Shown piece by piece: positions 53,901 through 62,019 of a DNA stretch of 64,000 bases. Numbering within the stretch: the stretch's first letter is position 1; each line of letters begins with the position of its first letter. Both the position numbers and the translations under genes were made by a program. Source of the stretch: CAISIP01 sp031396205 (GTDB lineage Bacteria > Pseudomonadota > Gammaproteobacteria > Burkholderiales > Burkholderiaceae_C); NCBI GenBank assembly GCA_031396205.1, contig JANNKH010000083.1:1-64000 (forward strand), given 5' to 3'. Under the pieces are notes generated by a model. That model did no database searches. It was given only the letters and a program-made list of their open reading frames with translations, and had not been told where the DNA came from.

Positions 53901-55648
53901 ACCTGTCGCAAGTCGGCGCTCAAGTGTTCTTGCAGAAGGTCACAGCAACGGTCGAACTCGACACGGAACGTCGTCTCGGTCTGGTAGAGGCTGCGCGCCA
54001 TATTGACGTACTGGGACCCCTGGCCGGGGAACATGAACACCACCGGCCGATCTCTCGCGTCTCCCCCATTGGTATACACCAGCGCCGGGTCGCGCGTCTC
54101 CAGGGCCGTAGCCACCTGCTCGATTGCGTCTCGCCCGCCGAGCAGGATGCGGCGGTGTGAAAACGCCCTGCGTCCAGCCTGCGTGACAAAAGCCACGTCG
54201 GCAAGCTTTGATTCAGGATTCGCTTTCAGAAACGCCGCGAGGTTCGCGGTCTGAGCTTCCAGGGCCGCGTTGCTCTTGGCGGAGAGCAGCAAAAGTACGT
54301 CCTTTCTTGAATCGCCCGATCCCGCACTCGCCGGAGCCTCCTCCAGAACACAATGCGCATTGGTGCCACCAATGCCAAAGGAACTGACGCCGGCCCGCCG
54401 CGGTAGGCCGTTGGCCGGCCATTGCGATGTCAGCGTGTTGACGTAGAACGGGCTGTTCTCGAAGTCGATCTCCGGATTGGGCTTGTGGAAGTGAAGGCTG
54501 GCCGGCAGTACCTTGTTTTTCAGCGCCAGTGCCGTCTTGATCAGTCCGGTCACACCCGCAGCGGGGTCCAGGTGGCCGATATTCGTTTTCACCGAGCCAA
54601 TGGCGCAGAAGCCTTTCTTGCCTGTTTTCATGCGGAACGCATCGGTCAGCGCGGCGACCTCGATCGGGTCGCCCAGTTGTGTCCCGGTGCCGTGCGCCTC
54701 GATGTACGAGATTGTTTCCGGATCGATGCCCGCCATCGCATGGGCCATGGCGATGACCGCCGCCTGACCCGCTATGCTCGGCGCTGTGTACCCGACCTTG
54801 AACGAGCCATCGTTGTTGAGGGCGGCGCCGCGAATGACGGCATAGATATGGTCGCCGGCCAGGATCGCTTCCGGGAGCCGCCTGAGAACCACCACGCCCA
54901 CGCCGTTTCCCCCAACCGTTCCGCGGGCCGAGGCGTCGAAAGCGCGGCAGTGGCCGTCCGGTGAAAGGATGCCGCCCGGCATGTAGGTGTAGCCTTTGCG
55001 CTGCGGCACACTGATCGCCACTCCGCCCGCCAGCGCCATGTCGCAGCGGTGGTTCCATAGGGCGTCGCAGGCGGTCGAGATCGCGACCAGAGAAGTGGAG
55101 CACGCACTCTGCACCACCACGCTCGGTCCGGTCAGGTTGAGCTTGTAGGAGACATGCGTTGTCAGGTGATCCGTGCCGTTCAGAATCTGAAGTTGCATCT
55201 GGTCGAGATGCGCGGCGCTCTGCGCGCTGGCGTAGATCTGGTAGAGATAGCTGCTTTGCGCGCTGCCGGCATATACCCCAATGCTTCCTGCGAAGATCTG
55301 CGGATCGTAGCCCGCGTTCTCCAGACTTTCCCATGAGCATTCGAGAAACAAGCGCTGCTGTGGATCCATCATCTCGGCGTCGCGCGCATTCAGTCCGAAG
55401 AACACGGCATCGAATAGGTCGATGTCGTCCAGCACGCCACCGGCTCCGATGAAGTTCGGCTCTTTCAGCACGGACTCGGGAATGCCCAATTGAGCCAATT
55501 CCTGCGCCGGAAACGTCGAGATCGATTCCACGCCATCGCGCAGATTGCGCCAGAACTCCGCGGTGTTCCTGGCACCGGGGAATCGCCCGCTCATTCCGAC
55601 TATCGCTATGCCATCGCGGGGTTGGTCTGCAGCAGTCGGTTGATTCAT
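50948..55648 (-). CDS. Type I polyketide synthase, KS-AT-KR-ACP
   Basis: One extending PKS module of 1566 residues. The ketosynthase (12-435) has the active Cys near 182 (SACSTSL) and His motifs EAHGTGTQLGDP and KTNIGHLDPAAGV. The acyltransferase (about 535-840) has GHSIGEY near 632 and HAFH near 727, the malonyl-CoA type. A structural pseudo-KR half (about 900-1140) is followed by a ketoreductase with NADPH motif TGALGGIG near 1151 and Tyr near 1311 (MDYCAANN). The carrier Ser is near 1470 (ELGGHSLLA). There is no DH or ER, so the product is a beta-hydroxy extension. Between two NRPS modules it would turn the first amino acid into a gamma-amino-beta-hydroxy (statine-type) unit. The next gene overlaps its stop. 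Confidence 0.95.
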   Translation of the reverse strand: MNQPTAADQPRDGIAIVGMSGRFPGARNTAEFWRNLRDGVESISTFPAQELAQLGIPESVLKEPNFIGAGGVLDDIDLFDAVFFGLNARDAEMMDPQQRLFLECSWESLENAGYDPQIFAGSIGVYAGSAQSSYLYQIYASAQSAAHLDQMQLQILNGTDHLTTHVSYKLNLTGPSVVVQSACSTSLVAISTACDALWNHRCDMALAGGVAISVPQRKGYTYMPGGILSPDGHCRAFDASARGTVGGNGVGVVVLRRLPEAILAGDHIYAVIRGAALNNDGSFKVGYTAPSIAGQAAVIAMAHAMAGIDPETISYIEAHGTGTQLGDPIEVAALTDAFRMKTGKKGFCAIGSVKTNIGHLDPAAGVTGLIKTALALKNKVLPASLHFHKPNPEIDFENSPFYVNTLTSQWPANGLPRRAGVSSFGIGGTNAHCVLEEAPASAGSGDSRKDVLLLLSAKSNAALEAQTANLAAFLKANPESKLADVAFVTQAGRRAFSHRRILLGGRDAIEQVATALETRDPALVYTNGGDARDRPVVFMFPGQGSQYVNMARSLYQTETTFRVEFDRCCDLLQEHLSADLRQVLYPAAAQYEQAARQLTRTAFTQPALFAIEYSLAVLWISWGIRPRAMIGHSIGEYVAASLAGVLRLEDALMLVSVRGRLMDSMPVGAMLAVPLSEAEARSALTGNLSVAAINSPASCVISGPVGEVEELEHRMAARGLQCRRLTTSHAFHSAMMDAAVGPFVETVRGVRLSAPSISYLSNVTGSWITADEATDPEYWGRQLRQVVRFADGLATLLKEPDWVFLEVGPGRTLGALVRQQNTDVSLRTIVPSLGSAQENRDDATFLLETLGRLWLSGAPVDWIAFSAREKRCRIPLPTYPFERQRYWIGPPDKLQSTGSVEGSQRRPFSDWFYAPAWFQVEGASANIDGPQNQPQSWLIFCDSQGVGAALAQQLGACGNSVTTVRAGNRFDDAGDGTYLLRPAESSDYNRLLESLAAKDRIPRQIAHLWLLTDASEDQSLDRLLDLGFRSLTCLAQALGRQSQSEDLEIGVVSNRLQALLDEDTVSAAKATVLGPCRVIPQEYPRLSCRSVDVMADETVEQVALQILQELTAQPYSGIVAYRNGQRYLQSWEPVRLDDKDNTPLLKDGGVYLITGALGGIGLALAQRIANVTHAKLVLVGRSALPERSAWPQWLNQHGAEDATSVRIKAVQLIESAGAQVMVACADVSDRTQMAAVVKQARRRFGAIHGVIHSAGIAGGGIIQLKSQQVADSVLAPKVLGTMVLDELLAGEPLDFFLICSSLASVYGGLGQMDYCAANNFLDAYAQASTRAGRLTVAVNWDTWSEVGMAVNTHVPAELEQSRRESLERGISSSEGADAFVRILNSGLRQVAVCTTDLQANLEIGGVLNVDKNEPEPSTGYAVEKNTHPRPPLATAYAAARSQTEEKVVAVWEDLLGVAPVGIHDNFFELGGHSLLAIRLISQLQGLFELEFSVQSLFDAPTVAKLAARIEASRLESEDMQAVTQLLEQVEQLSDSEVRALLDDSPALTDPGPQDDPVAGHTMGQNA

Positions 55649-55660
55649 GGCTTTGTTTTC

Positions 55661-58600
55661 CTATGCCGTTGCGCTCGCTGCCGTTTGCTGGTGCAAGAAC
55701 TCCGCCAGCGAACTCATGGTCGGGTAGCGGAACATGTCGACGATGCGCAAATCCACCTGAAGAGTCTCCCGCAGGCGGCTCTGGATGCGCACCATCATCA
55801 ACGAATGTCCGCCAAGTTCAAAGAAATTTTCATGCGGCCCGATGCCCTCAATGCCCAACAACTCCTCCCAGATTCGGGCAACTATCCGCTCAGTCTGCGT
55901 CCGGGGGACCGAGCCCTGCTCCTGCGGGGCGCGGGCGGCATGTCCGGCAGCGGGCAGTTTGTTCCGGTCGATCTTGCCGCTGGCCGTTCTTGGCAGAACC
56001 GGCGCCAGCACAAAGGCGGCCGGCACCATGTGTTCGGGCAGTCGGCGGTTCAGGTAGGCGCGAAGGGTTTGCGGATCGGTGGCGGCTGCTGCATCCGCGA
56101 ATCGTTCCGTGTATTGGCCAGCGAACAATGCAGCATAAAACTCGTTGGCGCGGAACACCGGTTTGCTATGCGGCGATTGATAGTCAAAAGCGATGCTGCC
56201 GGAGCTTTGCACCAAGTGGCCAGTGACCCGATAGTCCGGAGTAAACCCGTTCGCGGCGAGCGAAGCGCTGCAGATTGCTGTAATGGTGTCGCCGGCTCGG
56301 ACCTCCACACCAGGAGCGAATGCGGGAAAGAAGACTGGCAACCAGTGCGAGTTATCCTCCAGCGCGTCCAACGCTACGCCCGCCATCGTCTCGACCGTCA
56401 GCCAGAGCAGAAACCCGTCGATCCGCCCATCCTGGCTGATCGTCAGCTTGATCTCGCGGCGGAACTCTTCCTCGACTTGGTGGGCGAAATCAAGAACCTC
56501 GAATAAATCGCTGCTGGACATCAGGTTCGACTTCGGGAAATGCCGCACGCAGACGCGCAAGTCAAAGGGAAACCCAACTGAACGGAAAGCCTGATCGACG
56601 TAGGGACCGCTGATTTTGGTGAACGCGGGAGCCAGCAAAAGGTTTTGCGGCAAGGTGACCGCCGCAATCCGGGTCGTGCTCAGGCTTGGGATCATCACAC
56701 CGTCCGGCTTCAGGAACCGGCGCGCCTGATTGAGGATCGCCGCAGCACCCTCCGACGAGGCGATCATGCCAAGAAGTTCGGACACGCAGACATCGACCTT
56801 TTCAGGAATCTCGGCGCTTCGGGCATCGCCGTGCACCAGGATGATCCGGTCGGAAAGGCGCAAACGCTCAATGGTCGTCTTCGCAGCCTGGAACGATTCG
56901 TCCAACATCTCCAGCGCATACACGCGCCGGGCCCCGGCCTCGACGCAGAATCTCGCCAGCAGCGCATCCGCACCCGTTCCGACATCGACCACCGTTTTCC
57001 CCCGGACGATTTGATTGATTGCAACACGGTACTTTTCGTTCCGGTAGCGGTCGTTGGTCATTGCATGGTATAGCAGCGGATCGTAGAGAAAGTATTCGCC
57101 GACGGAGGGCCAAAGCTCGGGCTCGGGCTGGGGCTCAACATAGGCAATCAGCCGGGCATCCCCCGACGGGTCGGCCCCTACGGCCACGGCGCAAGCCTGC
57201 ACGGACGGGTGCTGCAACAGCGCCGCCTCTATCTCACCGGGTTCGACGCGGAATCCGCGCACCTTCACCTGATCGTCCAGCCGTCCCAGGAATTCGATCG
57301 CCCCGTCGGCTCGGAACCGGCACCGGTCGCCAGTCCGGTAGAGTTGCGCCCCGGGTCGGCTGTCGAACGGGTTGCGGATGAACTTCTGCGCCGTCAACGC
57401 GGGCTGGTTCAGATAGCCCGTGGCCAATCCCGCGCCGCCAATGTACAGCTCCCCTGGGACCCCAATCGGCACCGGTCTTTGGTAGTGGTCCAGGATATAG
57501 ACCTGTGTGTTTGCGATCGGCCGGCCAATTGGCACCGAGTACGCCTGATCGCTCGACCCGCACGTCCACCAGGTGCAGGAGATGGTTGCCTCGGTGGGAC
57601 CGTAAAGGTTGTGCAACTTTGCGCCGGTCTGCGCGAGCACCCGCTTGGCGAGCTCCGGGGCCATCACCTCGCCCCCGCAGGTAATTCGCGCGAGACTGCG
57701 GCATTCGCGAAAGGCCGTTTCGTTCAGCAGCAACTCCAGTTGCGACGGCACCACGTCCATCGCGGTGACGTTCTGTTCCTTGATGAGACGTGCCAGGTAA
57801 GCGACATCGCCATGTTCGCCCGGCCGTGCGATCACCAAACCGGCGCCGCCCATCAGCGGGGCAAAGACCTCCAATGCCGCCACATCGAAACTCAACGAGT
57901 ACTTGTGCAGCATGCGGTCGCTCGCGCCCAGCGGAAATGTCTTGCACCACCAAACCATGTGGTTTGCCAACGCGCGGTGAGACACCATGACGCCCTTGGG
58001 CGCCCCGGTTGAGCCTGAGGTGTAGACAACATAGGCCAGGTCTTGCGGGGCGATCGATACATCCGGCGGCTCGATCGCCTGCGCTTGGATAGCGACCAAG
58101 TCGCGATCCAGAATCACCGTCGGCAGCGTTTGCCATCCAAGCCGGTCAATAAGATGCGGCTGGGTGAGCAGCATCGCAGGGGCCGCATCAGCGAGCAGGA
58201 ACTGAAGCCGTTCGCGGGGATACGCCGGGTCCAGCGGGAGGTATGCCGCTCCCGCTTTGAAAACGCCGAGCATGGCCACGACCATCTCGATGGAACGGTC
58301 CAGGCACAGCCCCACCAGCGAGCCGGCTCCGATACCGCGGCGCAGCAACAAGTGCGCCGTCTGATTTGCCGCGCGCTCCAGTTCCTGGTAGGTCAGGGAC
58401 CTGCCGTCGAACAGCACCGACGCGGCAAGTGGCGTACGCGCGGCTTGCGCGCAGATCAATTCGGGAACGCAGCCCGGCGCAACCACCGCGCCGGTCGCAT
58501 TCCACTCAATCAGCATGCGCCGCCGCTCATGGTGAGGCAGCAGCGGCAACTCCGAGAGACGACGTTCGGGCGCATCGACAATGCCTTCCAGAAGCACCTG

Positions 58601-59962
58601 GAAATGGCCCACCAAGCGATCCATGGTCTCGGCTTCAAAAAGATCGGTGCTGTACTCGAGTGTTCCTGCGATGCCATCCGCGCTATGGAACAGATCGATC
58701 GCGAGGTCCACCTGCGTCGTCCCTTTTTGCGCGACCAGCGGCTTTGAGCCCTTCTCCACCGGCCCCGGCAACTGAAACAACTGGAAGGTTACCTGGAACA
58801 AGGGATTTCGGGACAGGTCCCGCGCGACCTTCAACTCCTCGACGATCCGCTCGAACGGTACGTCCTGGTGGGCCAGGGCTTCGATGGCAACTTCGCGAAC
58901 GCGCACCAGCGCCTCCCTGAAGGGCGGATCTCCGGCAAAGTCGGTGCGCATGACCAGGGTGTTGATAAAGCAGCCGATCAGCGCCTCGGTGTGGGCCCCG
59001 CTTCGCCCGGCTGTTGGTGTCCCAAGCACAATCTCGTTTTGCCCGCAGTATCGGTGCAACAATGTCTGGAACGCCGCCAACAGGATCACATGCAGCGTCG
59101 TCCTTTCGATCCGACCGAGCGCCTCCAGCCGTTTCATCAAGCTCTGCGAGAGACTGATGGGCTTGCGCGCACCCCGGTAGCTCGAGACCGGGGGCCGGGG
59201 ATGATCGGTCGGAAGATTGAGCACCGGCAGGCCGGCCAAGCGCTTCTTCCAGTAGTCCAGGTGCGTCGTCACCTGCTCGCCGCGAAGCTGATCCTGTTCC
59301 GATCGCGCGTAGTCGGCGAACTGCATCGTCAGCTCGGGCAACGGCGATGGTTCGCCAGCGCAGAACGCCGTGTAGAGGGCCGTCAGTTCCTGTGAGAAGA
59401 CCTGCAGCGACCAGCCGTCCGCGATGATGTGGTGCAGTGTGAGCAGGAAAACGAACTCTTGCGCACCCAGCTGCAGCAGCGTTGCGCGCACCATCGGAGC
59501 CCGGGTCAGGTCAAACGGGCGTCGCGCCTCCTCCGTGGCCAGGCGCATGACCTCTGCCTCGCGCTGCGCCGCGGCAAATTGGCTGAGGTCTATGAGCGGG
59601 CAACCAAGGTCGAGTGACGGTGCAACGACCTGAACCGGCTGCCCATCGCGCACGCTGAAACTGGTGCGGAGAATCTCATGCCGGCGCACAATTTCGTTGA
59701 GGGCACGGCGCATCGCGTCGACGTCGATTGCGGCGTTGATTCGAGAGCCGAGATCCACGTTGTAGAACGCACTCATTGGCGTCATCTGCTCCAGAAACCA
59801 GAGTCGCTGCTGTGCCGAAGACAGCGGTGCGGTACGGGCGTCCGGATTCTCGTCGGCATTCCCGCGACCTAGCAGCGACTCCAGAATCTCCCGCTTCTCG
59901 ACCGAGAGTCCCTCAATTCGCCGCCGAATCGATTCCCCGCTTTGCGCTGTTCCGATTTTCAT
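55661..59962 (-). CDS. Nonribosomal peptide synthetase, C-A(MT)-T module
   Basis: First synthetase of the line, 1433 residues. The N-terminal condensation domain has HHIIADGW near 176. The adenylation domain has YTSGSTGAPKG near 647 and FDVAALEVF near 692, and its specificity positions read D-V-L-D-T-G-L-I-S-K, no code I can assign. Between motifs A8 and A10 (about 955-1290) a methyltransferase is inserted: YHAMTNDRYRNEKYRVAI, VVDVGTGAD near 990, then a double-Glu loop SELLGMIASSEG near 1063. This is the pattern of PRMT-type enzymes, not of the usual NRPS N-methyltransferase. The carrier Ser is near 1385. Starting with a C domain, with no loading module upstream, suggests acylation by a fatty acyl-CoA or an in trans donor. 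The PPTase stop overlaps its start. Confidence 0.94.
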   Translation of the reverse strand: MKIGTAQSGESIRRRIEGLSVEKREILESLLGRGNADENPDARTAPLSSAQQRLWFLEQMTPMSAFYNVDLGSRINAAIDVDAMRRALNEIVRRHEILRTSFSVRDGQPVQVVAPSLDLGCPLIDLSQFAAAQREAEVMRLATEEARRPFDLTRAPMVRATLLQLGAQEFVFLLTLHHIIADGWSLQVFSQELTALYTAFCAGEPSPLPELTMQFADYARSEQDQLRGEQVTTHLDYWKKRLAGLPVLNLPTDHPRPPVSSYRGARKPISLSQSLMKRLEALGRIERTTLHVILLAAFQTLLHRYCGQNEIVLGTPTAGRSGAHTEALIGCFINTLVMRTDFAGDPPFREALVRVREVAIEALAHQDVPFERIVEELKVARDLSRNPLFQVTFQLFQLPGPVEKGSKPLVAQKGTTQVDLAIDLFHSADGIAGTLEYSTDLFEAETMDRLVGHFQVLLEGIVDAPERRLSELPLLPHHERRRMLIEWNATGAVVAPGCVPELICAQAARTPLAASVLFDGRSLTYQELERAANQTAHLLLRRGIGAGSLVGLCLDRSIEMVVAMLGVFKAGAAYLPLDPAYPRERLQFLLADAAPAMLLTQPHLIDRLGWQTLPTVILDRDLVAIQAQAIEPPDVSIAPQDLAYVVYTSGSTGAPKGVMVSHRALANHMVWWCKTFPLGASDRMLHKYSLSFDVAALEVFAPLMGGAGLVIARPGEHGDVAYLARLIKEQNVTAMDVVPSQLELLLNETAFRECRSLARITCGGEVMAPELAKRVLAQTGAKLHNLYGPTEATISCTWWTCGSSDQAYSVPIGRPIANTQVYILDHYQRPVPIGVPGELYIGGAGLATGYLNQPALTAQKFIRNPFDSRPGAQLYRTGDRCRFRADGAIEFLGRLDDQVKVRGFRVEPGEIEAALLQHPSVQACAVAVGADPSGDARLIAYVEPQPEPELWPSVGEYFLYDPLLYHAMTNDRYRNEKYRVAINQIVRGKTVVDVGTGADALLARFCVEAGARRVYALEMLDESFQAAKTTIERLRLSDRIILVHGDARSAEIPEKVDVCVSELLGMIASSEGAAAILNQARRFLKPDGVMIPSLSTTRIAAVTLPQNLLLAPAFTKISGPYVDQAFRSVGFPFDLRVCVRHFPKSNLMSSSDLFEVLDFAHQVEEEFRREIKLTISQDGRIDGFLLWLTVETMAGVALDALEDNSHWLPVFFPAFAPGVEVRAGDTITAICSASLAANGFTPDYRVTGHLVQSSGSIAFDYQSPHSKPVFRANEFYAALFAGQYTERFADAAAATDPQTLRAYLNRRLPEHMVPAAFVLAPVLPRTASGKIDRNKLPAAGHAARAPQEQGSVPRTQTERIVARIWEELLGIEGIGPHENFFELGGHSLMMVRIQSRLRETLQVDLRIVDMFRYPTMSSLAEFLHQQTAASATA

Positions 59963-60789
59963 TCGGACGGTCTTTGAAGCGGAACTTCATTGCTCTGCCA
60001 TTGCCAGTAGCTCAGGTCTGTGCCATGGTGCGCCACCGCTGCTGCATAACCGGGGGCCGCATGGATGTCGGCGATCTTCCATCCGTGGTCGTCAACACCG
60101 GCTTGCAGCCCCGCGATACCGGTTCCGTTTGCCTTCAGCACGGCCTCCTTGCGGGTCCACAGCGAGAAGAACTGCTGGACTCGCGAAGCCGCGTCGGTCC
60201 GATTCAGTCCAGCGATCTCCGCAGGTAAAAAATACCGGTTTGAGATGTCTGTGAAATCAAAACCAGGCTGTACCAGCTCGACATCAACGCCCACCGGATG
60301 GCCCGATACCGCCATCAGGGCGATGCTTCCTGAATGGGAGAGATTGAAATGCAACCCGTCGTGCCCGCGCAGGAATGGCTTTCCGCCCGGTGCGTATTCA
60401 ATCCGCACCCTGACGGCTGGGAGGGACAGGTAGATGCCCAGCACCTTGCGAACGGCCGCCCGGGCGATGATGAACTTTGCCCTGTCCTGCGGAAAATGGA
60501 AGCGTTCCGTGCGGGCCCGCTCGTCGCCCGAAAGTACCATCTGCAAGTGCTCGACGAGGATTGGATCAGCGGTCAATCGGATGCGCCAAATGTGGACCGC
60601 GAAAACCGCAACAGACGGATCGTCGGGAGGGTCGGACCAGACATTCAATGATGGGAATTTGCTTTTCGGCACGCTGTGACCCAGGAGACTGGCTTCGTCG
60701 ATTCCGTTCAGTTTGATTATCTTACCCTGTCCCGCAGCGCCCTCGCAAGACGGACCCCTGCTCTTGACCCCTGCTCTGGGCTTCGGCAT
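59959..60789 (-). CDS. Sfp-type 4'-phosphopantetheinyl transferase
   Basis: Enzyme that converts apo carrier domains to holo form by adding phosphopantetheine from CoA. It is 276 residues long, a normal Sfp size plus about 45 extra N-terminal residues of low similarity. Motifs: FNLSHS at 148-153, the Mg-binding VGVDVE at 166-171 and WTRKEAVLKANG at 211-222. It is the first gene of the biosynthetic operon, and its stop overlaps the start of the first NRPS, so it is dedicated to the two NRPS and one PKS encoded after it. The N-terminal extension may mean the true start is an internal alternative codon; none with Met lies before residue 84, so the ATG at 60789 is kept. Confidence 0.92.
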   Translation of the reverse strand: MPKPRAGVKSRGPSCEGAAGQGKIIKLNGIDEASLLGHSVPKSKFPSLNVWSDPPDDPSVAVFAVHIWRIRLTADPILVEHLQMVLSGDERARTERFHFPQDRAKFIIARAAVRKVLGIYLSLPAVRVRIEYAPGGKPFLRGHDGLHFNLSHSGSIALMAVSGHPVGVDVELVQPGFDFTDISNRYFLPAEIAGLNRTDAASRVQQFFSLWTRKEAVLKANGTGIAGLQAGVDDHGWKIADIHAAPGYAAAVAHHGTDLSYWQWQSNEVPLQRPSE

Positions 60790-61101
60790 CCTGGCGCGCT
60801 TGGCCCATCAGCGCGCTCGGACCTTTCATGTGCACCACGCCGGCTGCGGCCCTCTGCGCCAGGGCGCAAGCGAGGTCATCACTGACAGTGGTCTCGCTAC
60901 CCACCCGTCCCGAGTGCAAGACGTTCTGCGGAAGCTGCACAGGGTATTCCCGTACGCAATGCGATTGTGTGGAATTGCCTGGTTGAATATTGGTAGCATT
61001 TGATTCCGCCTGCATCGAACGCCTGGCGGGGCAGTTGAAGTCTGAAACCGGCGCAATGTGACCAACCGGCGGCATGGTGTCGTCATACAGGGGAGAAATA
61101 G
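60790..61101. other. Divergent intergenic region
   Basis: This gap separates the start of the biosynthetic operon (minus) from the hydrolase gene (plus) and must hold both promoters. Overlapping short open frames on both strands have no recognisable family. An AT-rich stretch (about 60955-61005) is the most promoter-like part. A ribosome site (GGGAG) for the hydrolase lies at its right end. No specific operator was recognised. Confidence 0.45.
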
Positions 61102-62016
61102 ATGGGTAATGTGACGTGGAGCGGCGGTCAGGAGCACTGGACGCACAAGGGCGACATCAAGCTGTTCCTGTGGCAAAAGAAGGCGTCTTCCAAGGTGCCC
61201 CATGCGGGCACGATCTTCTTTGTGCACGGCTCGTCGATGGCCTCCCAGCCCACGTTCGACCTGCAGGTTCCGGGACGCCCGTATTCGTCCGCGATGGACT
61301 GGTTCGCCGACCGCGGTTTCGATACCTGGACCATGGACAACGAGGGCTACGGCCGGTCCGACAAGCAGCGCAATATCAACTTCGACATCAGCAACGGCGC
61401 CGACGACCTGGCCGCGGCCAGCGCATACATCCTCGACAAGACGGGTGCGACATCCTTGCTGATGTATGGCATCTCGTCGGGCGCGCTGAAGGCGGCGCTG
61501 TTCACCGAGCGCCTGCCTGAGCGGGTCGCCAAGCTGGCACTCGACGCGTTCGTATGGACCGGCGCGGGCAGCCACACGCTGGACCAGCGCAAGAAGAAAC
61601 TACCCGACTTCCTGGCCATGAACCGGCGGCCGATCGACCGCGCCTTCGTGCACAGCATTTTCCAGCGCGACCATCCTGGTACTGCCGACGAAGCCACCGT
61701 GAACGCATTTGCCGATGCCATCCTGACGCTGGACGACTCGATGCCGACCGGCACCTATGTCGACATGTGCTCCAAGCTGCCTTTGCTCGACCCGCAAAAG
61801 ATCCCGGTTCCCACCCTCATTCTGCGCGGCCAATACGACGGCATCGCCGGCATGGACGATCTGATCCGCTTCTTTGGTCTGTTGCCCAACATGAACAAGC
61901 AGTTCAGCGTGATGGCAGGTATTTCGCATGCCAGCTTCCAGCAAAAGAATTACATGATGGTCTACCAGATCCTGCACAGCTTTTTCACCATGCCAGAGCC
62001 GGCCTACAAGGGGTAA
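61102..62016 (+). CDS. Alpha/beta hydrolase
   Basis: A 304-residue alpha/beta-hydrolase-fold protein. The oxyanion region is FVHGSS (41-45), and the nucleophile elbow is G-I-S125-S-G. Asp in LRGQYDGIAG and His in GISHASF complete the triad. No signal peptide, so it is cytoplasmic. It is divergent from the NRPS-PKS operon and 3 bases from the Bug receptor gene, with which it clearly forms an operon. It could hydrolyse an ester or amide taken up through the receptor; a role as trans-acting thioesterase for the assembly line, which lacks one, is possible but its partner gene argues for catabolism. Confidence 0.88.
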   Translation: MGNVTWSGGQEHWTHKGDIKLFLWQKKASSKVPHAGTIFFVHGSSMASQPTFDLQVPGRPYSSAMDWFADRGFDTWTMDNEGYGRSDKQRNINFDISNGADDLAAASAYILDKTGATSLLMYGISSGALKAALFTERLPERVAKLALDAFVWTGAGSHTLDQRKKKLPDFLAMNRRPIDRAFVHSIFQRDHPGTADEATVNAFADAILTLDDSMPTGTYVDMCSKLPLLDPQKIPVPTLILRGQYDGIAGMDDLIRFFGLLPNMNKQFSVMAGISHASFQQKNYMMVYQILHSFFTMPEPAYKG

Positions 62017-62019
62017 ATC

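Noticed and set aside
54213..55340. A second minus-strand frame inside the PKS ketosynthase region
   Set aside because: It is out of frame with the KS motifs, which are intact in the main frame; no sign of a frameshift.
60722..61075. A 117-codon minus-strand frame upstream of the PPTase gene
   Set aside because: No ribosome site or recognisable family, and it overlaps the PPTase start in another frame. Kept only as part of the intergenic description.
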